In this document: one piece after another, positions 21,736-30,009 of the stretch
Layout of the letters: each line of letters starts with the position of its first letter
Position numbering within the stretch: the stretch's first letter is position 1
Source of the DNA: Isosphaera sp.
GTDB lineage: Bacteria; Planctomycetota; Planctomycetia; Gemmatales; Gemmataceae
Length of the DNA: 40,806 nt
NCBI GenBank assembly: GCA_013822345.1
Contig: PNKH01000075.1
Coordinates: 1 to 40,806, forward strand
Reading direction: 5' to 3'
Translations under genes and position numbers: made by a program
The notes under the pieces: generated by a model
Databases searched by the model: none
What the model was told of the DNA's origin: nothing
The model's input: only the letters and a program-made list of their open reading frames with translations

Positions 21736-23589
21736 TCACGGCACGAGCTTCAGGGTCCGCGAGGTGACCACCCGCTCCAGCAGCGCCAGGAACTCGGCGA
21801 CCGGCTTCGCCCCGAGGTCGACCTTGCCGCGGAGCCGCACGCTCACCGTCCCGGCCGCCAGGTCCTTGTCCCCGACCACCAGCATGTACGGCACCTTCTG
21901 GTCCTCCGCCTCCGCGATCTTCGCCTGCATCCGCCGGTCCCGCAGGTCCACGTCCACCCGGTAGTCCTTGGCGAGGAGGTCGTCGCCGAGCTTGCGGACG
22001 AACTCGAAGTGCCGGTCGGCGATCGGGACGACCGCCACCTGCACCGGGGCGAGCCACGGCGGGAACGCCCCGGCGTACAGCTCGATCAGGTACGACATCA
22101 TCCGCTCCATCGTCGAGATGACGCCGCGGTGGATCATCACCGGCCGCTTCGGGGTGTCGTCCGCGTCCTTGTACTCCAGCTTGAACTGCTCCGGCAGGTG
22201 CTGGTCGCACTGGATGGTCGAGAGCGTCTCCTCCCGCCCCATCACGTCCTTCACCTGGACGTCGATCTTCGGGCCGTAGAACGCCGCCTCGCCGTCCGCC
22301 TCGAAGAACGGCAAGCCGGACTCCTGCAGCGCCTCCCGCAGCACCGCGATGCTGCTCGCCCACATCTGCGGGTTGTCGACGTACTTCACCCTGTCCGCCG
22401 GGTCGTGCTTCGACAGCCGGAACCGGTACTCGCCGATCCCGAGGTCGGCGTACGCCCTCTTCATCAGGGCGAGCACGCCGGCGATCTCCGCCTTCACCTG
22501 GTCCGGGCGGACGAACAGGTGGGCGTCGTTGAGCGTCATGCACCGGACGCGGCTCAGCCCGCCGACGACGCCGGACTTCTCGTACCGGTACATCTTGCCG
22601 AGCTCGGCGATTCGCACCGGCAGGTCGCGGTAGCTCCGCGGCTTCGCGTTGTATACCTGGATGTGGTGCGGGCAGCACATCGGCCGGAGGCACAACTCGT
22701 CCCACTCCTGCCCGCCCTCGGCCAGGTCCATCGGCGGGAACATCCCGTCCTTGTAGTGCTCCCAGTGGCCGGAGATCCGGTACAGCTCCTTCTTCGCCAC
22801 GTCCGGGGTGTACACGTGCTGGTACCCGGCCCTCCGCTCGTAGTCGGTGATGAACTGCTCGAGCAGCCGGCGGACGGTCGCCCCCTTCGGCAGGAGCATC
22901 GGGAACCCGGACCCGAACACCGGCTCGTTGGCGAACAGCTCCAGCTCGCGGCCGAGCTTGCGGTGGTCGCGGCGGGCGGCCTCTTCCACCCGGGCGAGGT
23001 GGGCCTTCAGGTCGTCGGCGGACGCCCAGGCGGTGGCGTGGAACCGCTTCAGCCGGGCGCCCTTCTCGTCCCCGCGCCAGTACGACCCGGTCACCTGGGT
23101 GATCTGGAACGCCTTCGGGTCGAGGTCGGTGGTGACCTCGACGTGCGGCCCGCGGCACAGGTCGGTGAACGTGTCCTGGGTGTAGACGGTGATGGTCGGG
23201 GCCGACGCGGCGGCGTTGCCGTACTCGTCCTGCCCCTTGGTGAGGCCGTCGATGAGGTCGAGCTTGTACGGGTTGTCCTTGAAGAGGGCGCGGCCCTCGT
23301 CGGCCGACACCTCGCGGACCCGGAACGGGTGCTTCCCCTTGACGATCCCCCGCATCCGGTTGGCGATGAACTCGAGGTCGCCGTCGGTCGGGTTGGCGTC
23401 GAGGTCGAAGTCGTAGTAGAAGCCGAATTCGGTCGGCGGGCCGATGGTCGGCTTGGCCTGGGGGAACCGCTCGACGACGGCCTGGGCGAGGACGTGGGCG
23501 AAGGAGTGGCGGAGCTTGTACAGGGCGGGGTCGTAGTCCTTCGGGATGTACTTCTCGCCGGCGGCCTTGAGGTCGGCTTCGGATGCCAT
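21736..23589 (-). CDS. thrS: Threonyl-tRNA synthetase lacking the TGS domain
   Basis: 617 residues; charges tRNA-Thr. It starts directly at the editing (SAD) domain with HSFAH (28-32) and CRGPHV (145-150), so the usual ~60-residue N-terminal TGS domain is absent. The catalytic core follows: zinc ligands Cys305 (RPMCCPHH, where most enzymes have MNCPGH), His357 (DAH) and His487 (VMIHR); motif 2 RIAELGKMYRYEKSG...RVRCMTLNDAH; motif 3 PVMIHRGVISTMERMMSYLIE. The anticodon-binding domain begins at APVQVAVVPIADRHFEFV and ends near 610. The loss of TGS is known in some lineages. Start ATG at 23589; the longer frame upstream has no family match. Confidence 0.95.
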   Translation of the reverse strand: MASEADLKAAGEKYIPKDYDPALYKLRHSFAHVLAQAVVERFPQAKPTIGPPTEFGFYYDFDLDANPTDGDLEFIANRMRGIVKGKHPFRVREVSADEGRALFKDNPYKLDLIDGLTKGQDEYGNAAASAPTITVYTQDTFTDLCRGPHVEVTTDLDPKAFQITQVTGSYWRGDEKGARLKRFHATAWASADDLKAHLARVEEAARRDHRKLGRELELFANEPVFGSGFPMLLPKGATVRRLLEQFITDYERRAGYQHVYTPDVAKKELYRISGHWEHYKDGMFPPMDLAEGGQEWDELCLRPMCCPHHIQVYNAKPRSYRDLPVRIAELGKMYRYEKSGVVGGLSRVRCMTLNDAHLFVRPDQVKAEIAGVLALMKRAYADLGIGEYRFRLSKHDPADRVKYVDNPQMWASSIAVLREALQESGLPFFEADGEAAFYGPKIDVQVKDVMGREETLSTIQCDQHLPEQFKLEYKDADDTPKRPVMIHRGVISTMERMMSYLIELYAGAFPPWLAPVQVAVVPIADRHFEFVRKLGDDLLAKDYRVDVDLRDRRMQAKIAEAEDQKVPYMLVVGDKDLAAGTVSVRLRGKVDLGAKPVAEFLALLERVVTSRTLKLVP

Positions 23590-23737
23590 GAGGTGGTGGT
23601 CCTGGGGGCGACGCGCGTGGCACCCGGTCGCACAGCCGGAACCTCCCGCGCGTCACGGGCAGTGTACGCCACGACGGACCCGCCGGCCGGGCGGCGGGTT
23701 CGGGGGCTGGGTGCGTTCCCGTTGGTCCGCCTACGCC

Positions 23738-23896
23738 GCCAGGGGTTGCGCTCCGGCCCTGGCGGGCCGTCGCTCCACCCCTGGCTACACTCGGTCGTCC
23801 CTCCGGGACTACAAACCCGGTGCAGCCGCGGAGCGGCGACCGCCGGTAGCCAGGGGTGGAGGTCCCGCCCGGGACGGGCGGGCCGGAACCCCTGGC
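23738..23896. repeat. Family A/B/C complex inverted repeat, copy A (left of the transposase)
   Basis: Outer arms gccaggggtt (23738-23747) and aacccctggc (23887-23896); inner perfect 16-bp arms ctccacccctggctac (23773-23788) and gtagccaggggtggag (23846-23861); a central variable part. It resembles the REP/BIME layout of stem plus conserved tips. Read in reverse complement it matches copy B at 24451-24616 over most of its length, so A and B face each other around the transposase gene. Together with 23590-23737 this accounts for the space between thrS and the transposase. Confidence 0.93.
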
Positions 23897-23920
23897 TACG
23901 GAGACAGCCGGCGGGCCGGT

Positions 23921-24373
23921 TCAGTCCCACAGGTACTCCTCGTCGAACTCGACCCCGTGCTTCACCAACATGGCGCGGAACTCGTCCTGGAAGGTCCGCT
24001 CCCGGTGGTGCTCCTCCTGGTTGGCGATGTAGTCCCGGACCGCGCCGATCCCGGAGTGGCTGACGGTGAACGCCCCGTACCCGGTCTGCCACCACAGGCC
24101 GCCGGCGTCGGGGAACGTGTCGTGCACCCACCCGGACGAGCCGGCCTTGAGCTCGCGCATGAAGTCGGCGAGGGCCGTCACCTGCCGGAGGGTGACGAGC
24201 AGGTGGACGTGGTCGTCCACCCCGCCGACCTGGATCGGAACCCCGCCCGCCCCGCGGACGATCCCGCCGAGGTACTCCCACAACCGGGGGCGGACGTCCG
24301 GGGTGATCGTCGGCAGGCGGCCCTTGGTGCTAAACACGAGATGGTAGTGCAGGCAGGTGTAGGACTGCGGCAC
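23921..24373 (-). mobile_element. IS200/IS605-like Y1 transposase gene (RAYT-like), intact
   Basis: 150 residues from a GTG start (VPQSYTCLHYHLVFSTKGR), the full length of an IS200-type TnpA. The HUH metal motif is in VDDHVHLLVTL and the nucleophile tyrosine in GIGAVRDYIANQEEHH, followed by the usual tail FRAMLVKHGVEFDEEYLWD. These enzymes cut and join single-stranded DNA at subterminal hairpins and leave no target duplication. No TnpB/IscB partner is present. The flanks are two long related palindromic repeats in opposite orientation (copies A and B), as expected for REP-associated transposases that act on short dispersed hairpins. The long frame that continues upstream from here is just read-through antisense to a repeat. 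Confidence 0.9.
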
Positions 24374-24450
24374 TGGCGCACCGGGGGTTGGGGTCGGGGG
24401 TCTTCCGCGTCGCCCGCCGGGGGCTGCGCACCGGGACCTCCGCCGTCGCC

Positions 24451-24616
24451 CGCCAGGGGTTGCGCCCTCCGGGCCTCGCGGCCCGTCGCTCCACCCCTGG
24501 CTACCCTCGGTCGCCGCTCCGCGGCTGCAACGTGGGTTGTAGCCCCGGAGGGGCGGCCGACGGTAGCCAGGGGTGGAGGTCCCGCCCGGAGGGCGGGGCC
24601 GCAACCCCTGGCGGCG
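24451..24616. repeat. Family A/B/C complex inverted repeat, copy B (right of the transposase)
   Basis: Outer arms gccaggggtt (24452-24461) and aacccctggc (24603-24612); inner perfect 16-bp arms at 24489-24504 and 24563-24578 identical to those of copy A; centre ctcggtcgccgctccgcgg, which is the reverse complement of the centre of copy A. A partial direct duplication of its left end (gtcgcccgccgggggctgcgc, seen in 24409-24430 and again in 24445-24465 with small changes) lies just before it. It fills the gap between the transposase and the BNR protein gene. Confidence 0.93.
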
Positions 24617-24660
24617 TACACGGGACCGCGACGGGCCTTGGAACGGAACCGGGTTCGCCC

Positions 24661-27327
24661 CTACTCGTCCACCTTGCGGTCCTTCTCGTCGGCCTTCACC
24701 ACCACCTTCTGCGACACCGTCACCCCGCGGGCCTCCAGCGTCACCGTGTACGTCCCGGGTTTGAACTCCCCGAGCGGGTGGTAGTGCAGGCCCGGCCCCG
24801 GGACCGCGACCGCCGCCGTCCCGGACTCGCCCCCTTCGGACTTCCACCGGAACGTCACCCGCTCCGGGCCGGGGCCGTTCAGCAGGAACGCCGCGACCGG
24901 CCCGGCCGGCGGGTTCTTCGCCGCGAACGCCCCCTTCGGGATCGCCGCCGCCATCGGCGCCGGGGCCGGCCGCGGACGCTCCTTCACCACCGCCACCGGC
25001 TTGAACGGGAACAGGTGGGCGTCGGCGGTCAGCACCTGGTCGGTCAGCTGCTCCAGCGGGGCGATGTCCATCACCCACACGCCGCGGCCGTGCGTCCCGA
25101 TCACCAGCTCCCGCTCCCGCGGGTGGATCACCACGTCGTCCACCCGCACCCCCTTCGGCATCCTGGTCTTGTCGAGCAGGTGCCAGCGGACGCCGCCGTC
25201 GAGGCTGGCGAACAGCCCGATGTCGGTCCCGGCGAACAGGAGGTTCTTCGCCTTCGACGACTGCCGCACCACCCCGACCACCGCCCCGTCCGGCAGGTCG
25301 CCGGCCACCGACTTCCACGTCTGCCCGTAGTCGGTCGTCAGGAAGATGTACGGCTTGAAGTCGTCGTTCCGGTGCCGGTCGATGGCGACGAACGCGGTCC
25401 CGGGGTCGGTCGCCGGGCACTCGATCTTCGGGAACGCCCGGGCCTTCGGCACGCCGGGGATCTTGTCCCCGACCTCGGCCCAGTCCTTCCCGTCGTTCTT
25501 CGTCACCCACAGCCGGCCGTCGTCCGTCCCGACCCACAGCACCCCCGCCTTCGCCGGCGACTCGGCGGCCGACAGGATGTTGTGGGCGAAGGTCAGGACG
25601 CCGCCGTCCTTCGGCGCGGCGGACAGGTCCGGCGAGATCTTCTCCCACTTGTCGCCGCGGTTCACCGACTTGAACAGGTACTGGGCCCCGTAGTACAGCG
25701 TCTTCGGGTCGTGCGGCGAGAGGACGATCGGGGCGTTCCAGTTGTACCGGTTGGTGGCCTCCCCCTTCGGGGCGGCGGGCGGGCGGATCCCCTTCGGGGC
25801 CGCCCCCTTCGCCCCGCCCAGGGTGATCCGGCTCAGGGCCCCGTACTGGGCCTCGGCGTACACAGTGTTCGGGTCGGTCGGGTCGACCACCGCCTGGAAC
25901 CCGTCCCCGCCGAGCAGCCGCTGCCAGTCGGCCACCGTCACCCCGTCCGGGTACGGGGTGGCGACCGGGCCGCCCCAGCTGCCGTTGTCCTGCAGCCCGC
26001 CGTACACGCGGTAGTACGGGGCGCGGTCGTCCACCCCGACCCCGTAGAACTGGCTGATCACCATCCCGCGCTTCGCGGCGTACGTCTTCCCACGGTCCTT
26101 CGACACGTACAGCCCGCCGTCGTTGCCGACGATCAGGTGGTCCGGGTTCCGGGGGTTGACCCACAGGGCGTGGTGGTCGGAGTGCATCCCCTTGCCGATG
26201 CTGTCGAACGTCCGCCCGCCGTCCGACGACCCGTGGAACGCGACCCCCAGGACGTACAGGTTCTTCTCGTCGACCGGGTCGACCCGGACCTGGCCGTAGT
26301 AGAACGGCCGCGGCACGAGGTCGTTGATCTTCTTCCACGTCAGCCCCTTGTCCTCGGACCGGAAGACCCCCCCCTTCTCGACCGGCCCGACCTTCCCGGC
26401 CGCGCTCGCCGGCTGGCCGGTGTTCGATGTCTGGCCGGCCGTCTCGGACGTGTGGACGACGGCGAACACCACCTTCGGGTCCTTGCGGTAGACGCTCAGC
26501 CCGCACCGCCCGTAGTCGGCCTTCTCGGGGAGCCCGCCGGCCATCTTCGCCCACGTCTTCCCGGCGTCGGTCGACTGGAACAGCCCGCCGGCCGGGCCGA
26601 CCTGGGTGCGCGGGCTGCCGCCGGAGTACCCGTCGCGGCGCAGCTGCCACGCGGCGGCGTACAGGGTGTTCGGGTCGGACGGGTCCATCTGCAGGTCGAC
26701 GAACCCGGTGTCGGCGTCGAGGAACTGGACCAGGTCCCACGTCTTCCCGCCGTCGGTCGTCTTGTACAGCCCGCGGGACTTGTTCGGCCCCCAGAAGTGG
26801 CCGAGGGCGGCGACGTAGGCGGTGTCCGGGTCGGTCGGGTGAGCCACCACGCGGCCGATGTGGTGGGTGTCGGCCAGCCCGCAGTCCCGCCACGTCTTCC
26901 CGCCGTCGCCGGAGCGGAACACGCCGTACCCGCGGCTGACCGAGTTCCGCGGGTTCCCCTCGCCGGTCCCGACCCACACCACCTCCGGCTTCGCCTGGCA
27001 GACGGCGACGGACCCGACGCTCTGGGTCGGCTGGTCGTCGAACACGGGGGCGAGGGTGGTGCCGCCGTCGGTCGTCTTCCACACCCCGCCGCCGGCGGTG
27101 GCGAGGTAGAACGTGTCCGGGTTGCTCTCGACGACGGCGAGGTCGGTGACGCGGCCGCCCATGTTCGCCGGCCCGATGTTCCGGGCCTTCAGCCCGGCGA
27201 GGACGGCCGGGTACGGGTCGGCGGGGGCGACCTTCGGCCGCGGCTGCGGGACGGCCTCCGGGGCGGCGGTGGCGGACAGGTGGACGAGGGCGATGGCCGC
27301 GAGCGCGGCCGCCGGCAGGCGGGACAT
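24661..27327 (-). CDS. Secreted BNR/Asp-box beta-propeller protein (sortilin/Vps10-like, often annotated glycosyl hydrolase)
   Basis: 888 residues with a signal peptide (about 1-21, ending ATAAPE). Residues 45-780 carry many Asp-box repeats (S/T-x-D-x-G-x-T/R-W/F), for example TTDGGTTLAP, SGDGGKTWRD, TTDGGKTWDL, STDAGKTWAK, SEDKGLTWKK, SSDGGRTFDS, SKDRGKTYAA and TTDYGQTWKS, spaced as in two beta-propellers of the sortilin/BNR class. The last ~100 residues form an Ig-like tail (VTVSQKVVVKAD). Such proteins bind or cleave glycans or peptides; no catalytic residues can be named. Start at the ATG before the signal peptide. Preceded by a repeat element and followed, on the same strand, by the transposase repeat B. 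Confidence 0.9.
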   Translation of the reverse strand: MSRLPAAALAAIALVHLSATAAPEAVPQPRPKVAPADPYPAVLAGLKARNIGPANMGGRVTDLAVVESNPDTFYLATAGGGVWKTTDGGTTLAPVFDDQPTQSVGSVAVCQAKPEVVWVGTGEGNPRNSVSRGYGVFRSGDGGKTWRDCGLADTHHIGRVVAHPTDPDTAYVAALGHFWGPNKSRGLYKTTDGGKTWDLVQFLDADTGFVDLQMDPSDPNTLYAAAWQLRRDGYSGGSPRTQVGPAGGLFQSTDAGKTWAKMAGGLPEKADYGRCGLSVYRKDPKVVFAVVHTSETAGQTSNTGQPASAAGKVGPVEKGGVFRSEDKGLTWKKINDLVPRPFYYGQVRVDPVDEKNLYVLGVAFHGSSDGGRTFDSIGKGMHSDHHALWVNPRNPDHLIVGNDGGLYVSKDRGKTYAAKRGMVISQFYGVGVDDRAPYYRVYGGLQDNGSWGGPVATPYPDGVTVADWQRLLGGDGFQAVVDPTDPNTVYAEAQYGALSRITLGGAKGAAPKGIRPPAAPKGEATNRYNWNAPIVLSPHDPKTLYYGAQYLFKSVNRGDKWEKISPDLSAAPKDGGVLTFAHNILSAAESPAKAGVLWVGTDDGRLWVTKNDGKDWAEVGDKIPGVPKARAFPKIECPATDPGTAFVAIDRHRNDDFKPYIFLTTDYGQTWKSVAGDLPDGAVVGVVRQSSKAKNLLFAGTDIGLFASLDGGVRWHLLDKTRMPKGVRVDDVVIHPRERELVIGTHGRGVWVMDIAPLEQLTDQVLTADAHLFPFKPVAVVKERPRPAPAPMAAAIPKGAFAAKNPPAGPVAAFLLNGPGPERVTFRWKSEGGESGTAAVAVPGPGLHYHPLGEFKPGTYTVTLEARGVTVSQKVVVKADEKDRKVDE

Positions 27328-27432
27328 GGGGGACTCCGGATGGGCGAGCGAGCCAACGGGTTGATCCGGACAGGATACCCGGGCGGCGGGCGGGGTGCGA
27401 ATGAGAAAGCGCGCCGCGGGGAATCCCGCCGC

Positions 27433-27494
27433 CACGAGCCCGCAGCGCGAGCAAGGGTCTGGCCTCGCCCCCTTGCTCGCGCTGCGGGCTCGTG
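27433..27494. repeat. Family G inverted repeat (perfect 25-bp arms)
   Basis: Arms 27433-27457 and 27470-27494 with a 12-bp loop; arm core cacgagcccgcagcgcgagc. Ends 11 bp from the stop of the substrate-binding-protein gene. Single member of its family in this window. Confidence 0.95.
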
Positions 27495-27505
27495 TGCCGC
27501 GGCGC

Positions 27506-28720
27506 TCAGTTCTTCCCGTCGCTCGCGTCCAGCACCTTGACCGGCTTGAACTTCCCGTCCTCGACCTTGCTCACGGTCACCTGCTGGAGGGAGGTGTCGC
27601 CGTCGGCGTCGAAGCTCCACTTCCCGAGGATGCCCTTGTCGAAGTCCTTGGTGGCGAGGACGGCCTGGCGGATCGCCTCGCGGTCCTTCTTCCCGACCTT
27701 CCGGATCGCCTCCAGCACGACCGCGGCCGCCTCGTACCCGTACACCGCGTACGCCTCCGGGTCGGCCTTGTACTTCTCCTTGTACCGCTTCACGAAGTCC
27801 GCCCCGGCCCCCTTCAGTTGGCTCGGGTCGACGCCGCCGATGGTGGCGTACACCCGCCCGTTCACCGCGTCTTTGCCGGCGCCCTGGATGAACGCCTCCT
27901 CGTAGCACCCGTCCGGGACCACGAGCGGGAACGTCACCCCGGCCGCCTTCAGGTCCTTCGCCACCTGCGGGCCGCCGCTCTGGGACGTGCCGCCGAAGTA
28001 CACCACGTCCGGCGAGATCGCCCGGATGCCGGCGACGAGCTTTCGGTAGTCCCGGGCCCGCGGGTCGACCGACTCGCGGCCCAGCACCTTCACGCCGAGG
28101 TCCTTGCACCTCACCTCGAACGCGTCGGCCACCCCGGACCCGTACAGTTCCTTGTCGTCGAGGACGTACACCGTCTTCGCCTTCAGCTCCTGAGCCACGA
28201 ACGCGGCGGCCTGCGCCCCCTGGACGAAGTCGTGCGGCACGACGCGGCAGAAGGTGATCTTCCCGGACTTGCGGTAGACGCCCGGCTCCCCGCTCGCCTC
28301 GTTCCCCTTGATCTTCTTCGTCAGGCCGGGCCAGGTGCAGGCCGGCGAGACCTGGACGAGCCCGGCCTCGTTCAGGATCGGCATCGACACCTTCGCCGCC
28401 CCGGAGTTGTACGGCCCGATGTACGCCACCACGTCCTTGTCCGCGGCCGCCTCCCGGGCGTTGCCGGCCTCGAACTTGGCCTCCCACGTCCCCGAGATCA
28501 CCGACGCGTTGTCATAGTCCCAGTACTCGACCGCGACCGGGAAGTCCTTCTCCCGGTCGGCGATGGCGAGCTTGATCGCGTTCGAGATGGCGTCGGTCTG
28601 GCCCTTCGCCGCTCCCGTCCGCGGCATGCTGGAGACGATCGTAATCGTCTCCTTCTTCTGGGCGACGGCGGGAACCGCGACCAGCCCGGCGGACGCGGCG
28701 AGGAACGTGCGGCGGTCCAT
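27506..28720 (-). CDS. Branched-chain amino acid ABC transporter substrate-binding protein (LivJ-like), Tat-exported
   Basis: 404 residues with a twin-arginine signal (MDRRTFLAASAGLVAVPAVA). The body is a type I periplasmic binding protein: ITIVSSMPRTGAAKGQ, YWDYDNASVISGTWEAK, VAYIGPYNSGAAKVSMPIL and QVSPACTWPG at the ligand cleft, then DDKELYGSGVADAF and VVYFGGTSQSGGPQVAKDL. It should bind Leu/Ile/Val or related ligands. No permease or ATPase gene for it lies nearby, so it is an orphan binding protein unless the transporter is elsewhere. The ATG follows the stop of the tRNA deacylase gene by 5 bp, so the two are co-transcribed. Confidence 0.92.
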   Translation of the reverse strand: MDRRTFLAASAGLVAVPAVAQKKETITIVSSMPRTGAAKGQTDAISNAIKLAIADREKDFPVAVEYWDYDNASVISGTWEAKFEAGNAREAAADKDVVAYIGPYNSGAAKVSMPILNEAGLVQVSPACTWPGLTKKIKGNEASGEPGVYRKSGKITFCRVVPHDFVQGAQAAAFVAQELKAKTVYVLDDKELYGSGVADAFEVRCKDLGVKVLGRESVDPRARDYRKLVAGIRAISPDVVYFGGTSQSGGPQVAKDLKAAGVTFPLVVPDGCYEEAFIQGAGKDAVNGRVYATIGGVDPSQLKGAGADFVKRYKEKYKADPEAYAVYGYEAAAVVLEAIRKVGKKDREAIRQAVLATKDFDKGILGKWSFDADGDTSLQQVTVSKVEDGKFKPVKVLDASDGKN

Positions 28721-28725
28721 ACGCT

Positions 28726-29175
28726 TCACTCCTTCACGGGGGTGTCGATCACGAACGTCACGGGCCCGTCGTTCACCAACTCGACCTGCATGTCCGCCCC
28801 GAACCGGCCGGTCGCGACCGGCACCCCGAGCAGCCGCAGCTCCGCCACGAACCGCTCGTAGAGCGGCTCGGCGACGGGCGGCGGGGCGGCCCCGGTGAAC
28901 CCCGGCCGGCGGCCCTTCAGGCAGTCCGCGTACAGGGTGAACTGGCTGACCGCCAGCACCGCCCCGCCGACGTCCTGCACCGACAGGTTCATCTTCCCGT
29001 CGCTGTCCGGGAACGCCCGCAGGTTGGCGACCTTGTCGGCGAGCCAGGCGGCGTCCGCGGCGGCGTCGGCCGGGGCGACCCCGAGCAGCACCAGCCACCC
29101 GGCCGCGACCTCCCCGGTCACGTCCGCCCCGACCGTCACCTTCGCCCGCCGCACCCGCTGCAGCACCGCCCGCAT
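28726..29175 (-). CDS. dtd: D-aminoacyl-tRNA deacylase
   Basis: 149 residues, full length for the family. It removes D-amino acids (and Gly on tRNA-Ala) from tRNA. The catalytic SQFTLYAD segment and the [11 protein letters not shown] motif at the C-terminus are both present, as is the N-terminal [21 protein letters not shown] at 29175. Encoded directly upstream of, and probably in one transcript with, the LivJ-like protein; the biological link is not obvious. Confidence 0.96.
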   Translation of the reverse strand: MRAVLQRVRRAKVTVGADVTGEVAAGWLVLLGVAPADAAADAAWLADKVANLRAFPDSDGKMNLSVQDVGGAVLAVSQFTLYADCLKGRRPGFTGAAPPPVAEPLYERFVAELRLLGVPVATGRFGADMQVELVNDGPVTFVIDTPVKE

Positions 29176-29250
29176 GCGCCCCTCCCGCCTTGACCGCGGC
29201 GGCCGTTTGCGGTGTTGTAGGGTGTCGCGAACCGCCGGAGGAGCCGACCG

Positions 29251-29517
29251 ATGGGGATGGAGAACTACACCAAGTACCAGCAGGGGATCATCAAGCGGTA
29301 CTACGAGAACTTCGACCAGATCACGTGGCAGAAGCTGTCGGAGCTGGTCGGCGACCTGTACCTGGCCGAGGGGAAGAAGCGCGAGAAGTTGTGGCAGACC
29401 GCCGCCACCCACATGGAGAAGCTCGGGGTGCCGAAGGACCGGGTCGCCGCCCTGCTGGCGAAGAAGGACCCGGCCCTGCTCGCGAACCTCGTGAAGGAGT
29501 TGATGCAGAAGGGGTGA
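29251..29517 (+). CDS. Conserved small helical protein
   Basis: 88 residues, charged and helical, with no Cys. Pattern [43 protein letters not shown] followed by [29 protein letters not shown]; it looks like a small all-alpha domain. A strong Shine-Dalgarno GGAGGAG lies 7 bp ahead of the ATG. Divergent from dtd. Family not identified, function unknown. Confidence 0.85.
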   Translation: MGMENYTKYQQGIIKRYYENFDQITWQKLSELVGDLYLAEGKKREKLWQTAATHMEKLGVPKDRVAALLAKKDPALLANLVKELMQKG

Positions 29518-29546
29518 TCCCGTCCGGCGTTGCTTCCCCGCCACGT

Positions 29547-29569
29547 CCCCGCAACCGGTCGCTGCGGGG
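29547..29569. terminator. Hairpin between convergent genes
   Basis: CCCCGCA (29547-29553) and TGCGGGG (29563-29569) form a 7-bp GC-rich stem with a 9-nt loop, 29 bp after the stop of the small helical protein and 43 bp from the stop of the coiled-coil protein. No T-tract. Confidence 0.3.
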
Positions 29570-29612
29570 GGAAGCCTGTCCGCCGTCCGGTCGCCGTCCG
29601 GCCCCGCGGGGG

Positions 29613-29966
29613 TTAGTCGTCCGGCCCGGACGGACGAGGTCGGTCCTCCCGCTCCCGCCGCAGCCGCCGGTTCTCCTCCCGCAGCCGCCGGTTCTCCTCC
29701 TCGGCCGCCGACCGCCGGGGCGGCTCGCGGGTGCCGTCGACGACCAGCAGCACCACCCCGGCGACCAGGGCCAGGCCGGCGCCGAGGAACAGGAGGTTCA
29801 CCACCCCGGCCCACGGGCTCAGCCGGCCGACCGTGTCGAACAGGTCGTCCGGCCCGCGGACCGTCCGGAACGACTCCACGGCCGACTGGACGAGCAGCGT
29901 CTGCCCGCCGACGGCCAGGACCAGCAGCACGACGCCGGCGGTCAGCCACCCCGCCCCGCGACTCAT
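29613..29966 (-). CDS. Small membrane protein with two helices and a C-terminal coiled coil
   Basis: 117 residues. Two membrane helices ([20 protein letters not shown] at about 8-27 and [21 protein letters not shown] at about 56-77) flank a short loop; the C-terminus has the heptad pattern [20 protein letters not shown], encoded by two exact copies of a 21-bp unit (29659-29679, 29680-29700). Last gene of the predicted sigma/kinase operon, 43 bp after the lipoprotein gene. Function unknown; the coiled coil may tie it to another membrane protein. Confidence 0.8.
   Translation of the reverse strand: MSRGAGWLTAGVVLLVLAVGGQTLLVQSAVESFRTVRGPDDLFDTVGRLSPWAGVVNLLFLGAGLALVAGVVLLVVDGTREPPRRSAAEEENRRLREENRRLRREREDRPRPSGPDD
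29659..29700. repeat. Two exact 21-bp tandem units encoding coiled-coil heptads
   Basis: cgcagccgccggttctcctcc occurs twice in direct succession. 21 bp equals one heptad, so the duplication adds exactly one turn-pair to the coiled coil without changing phase. Confidence 0.95.
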
Positions 29967-30009
29967 GGTCGGCCCTCCCGAAGGCGCGAACGGACACCCC
30001 GCCGGCGCC

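Noticed and set aside
23921-24373. Complete IS605-type element with TnpB/IscB and guide RNA
   Set aside because: No accessory nuclease gene on either side; neighbours are thrS and the BNR protein gene.
23921-27454. Continuous frame joining the transposase to the BNR region (1177 codons)
   Set aside because: Upstream of codon GTG at 24373 the frame is a shifted read of the BNR gene and the palindromic repeat B. No fusion protein.
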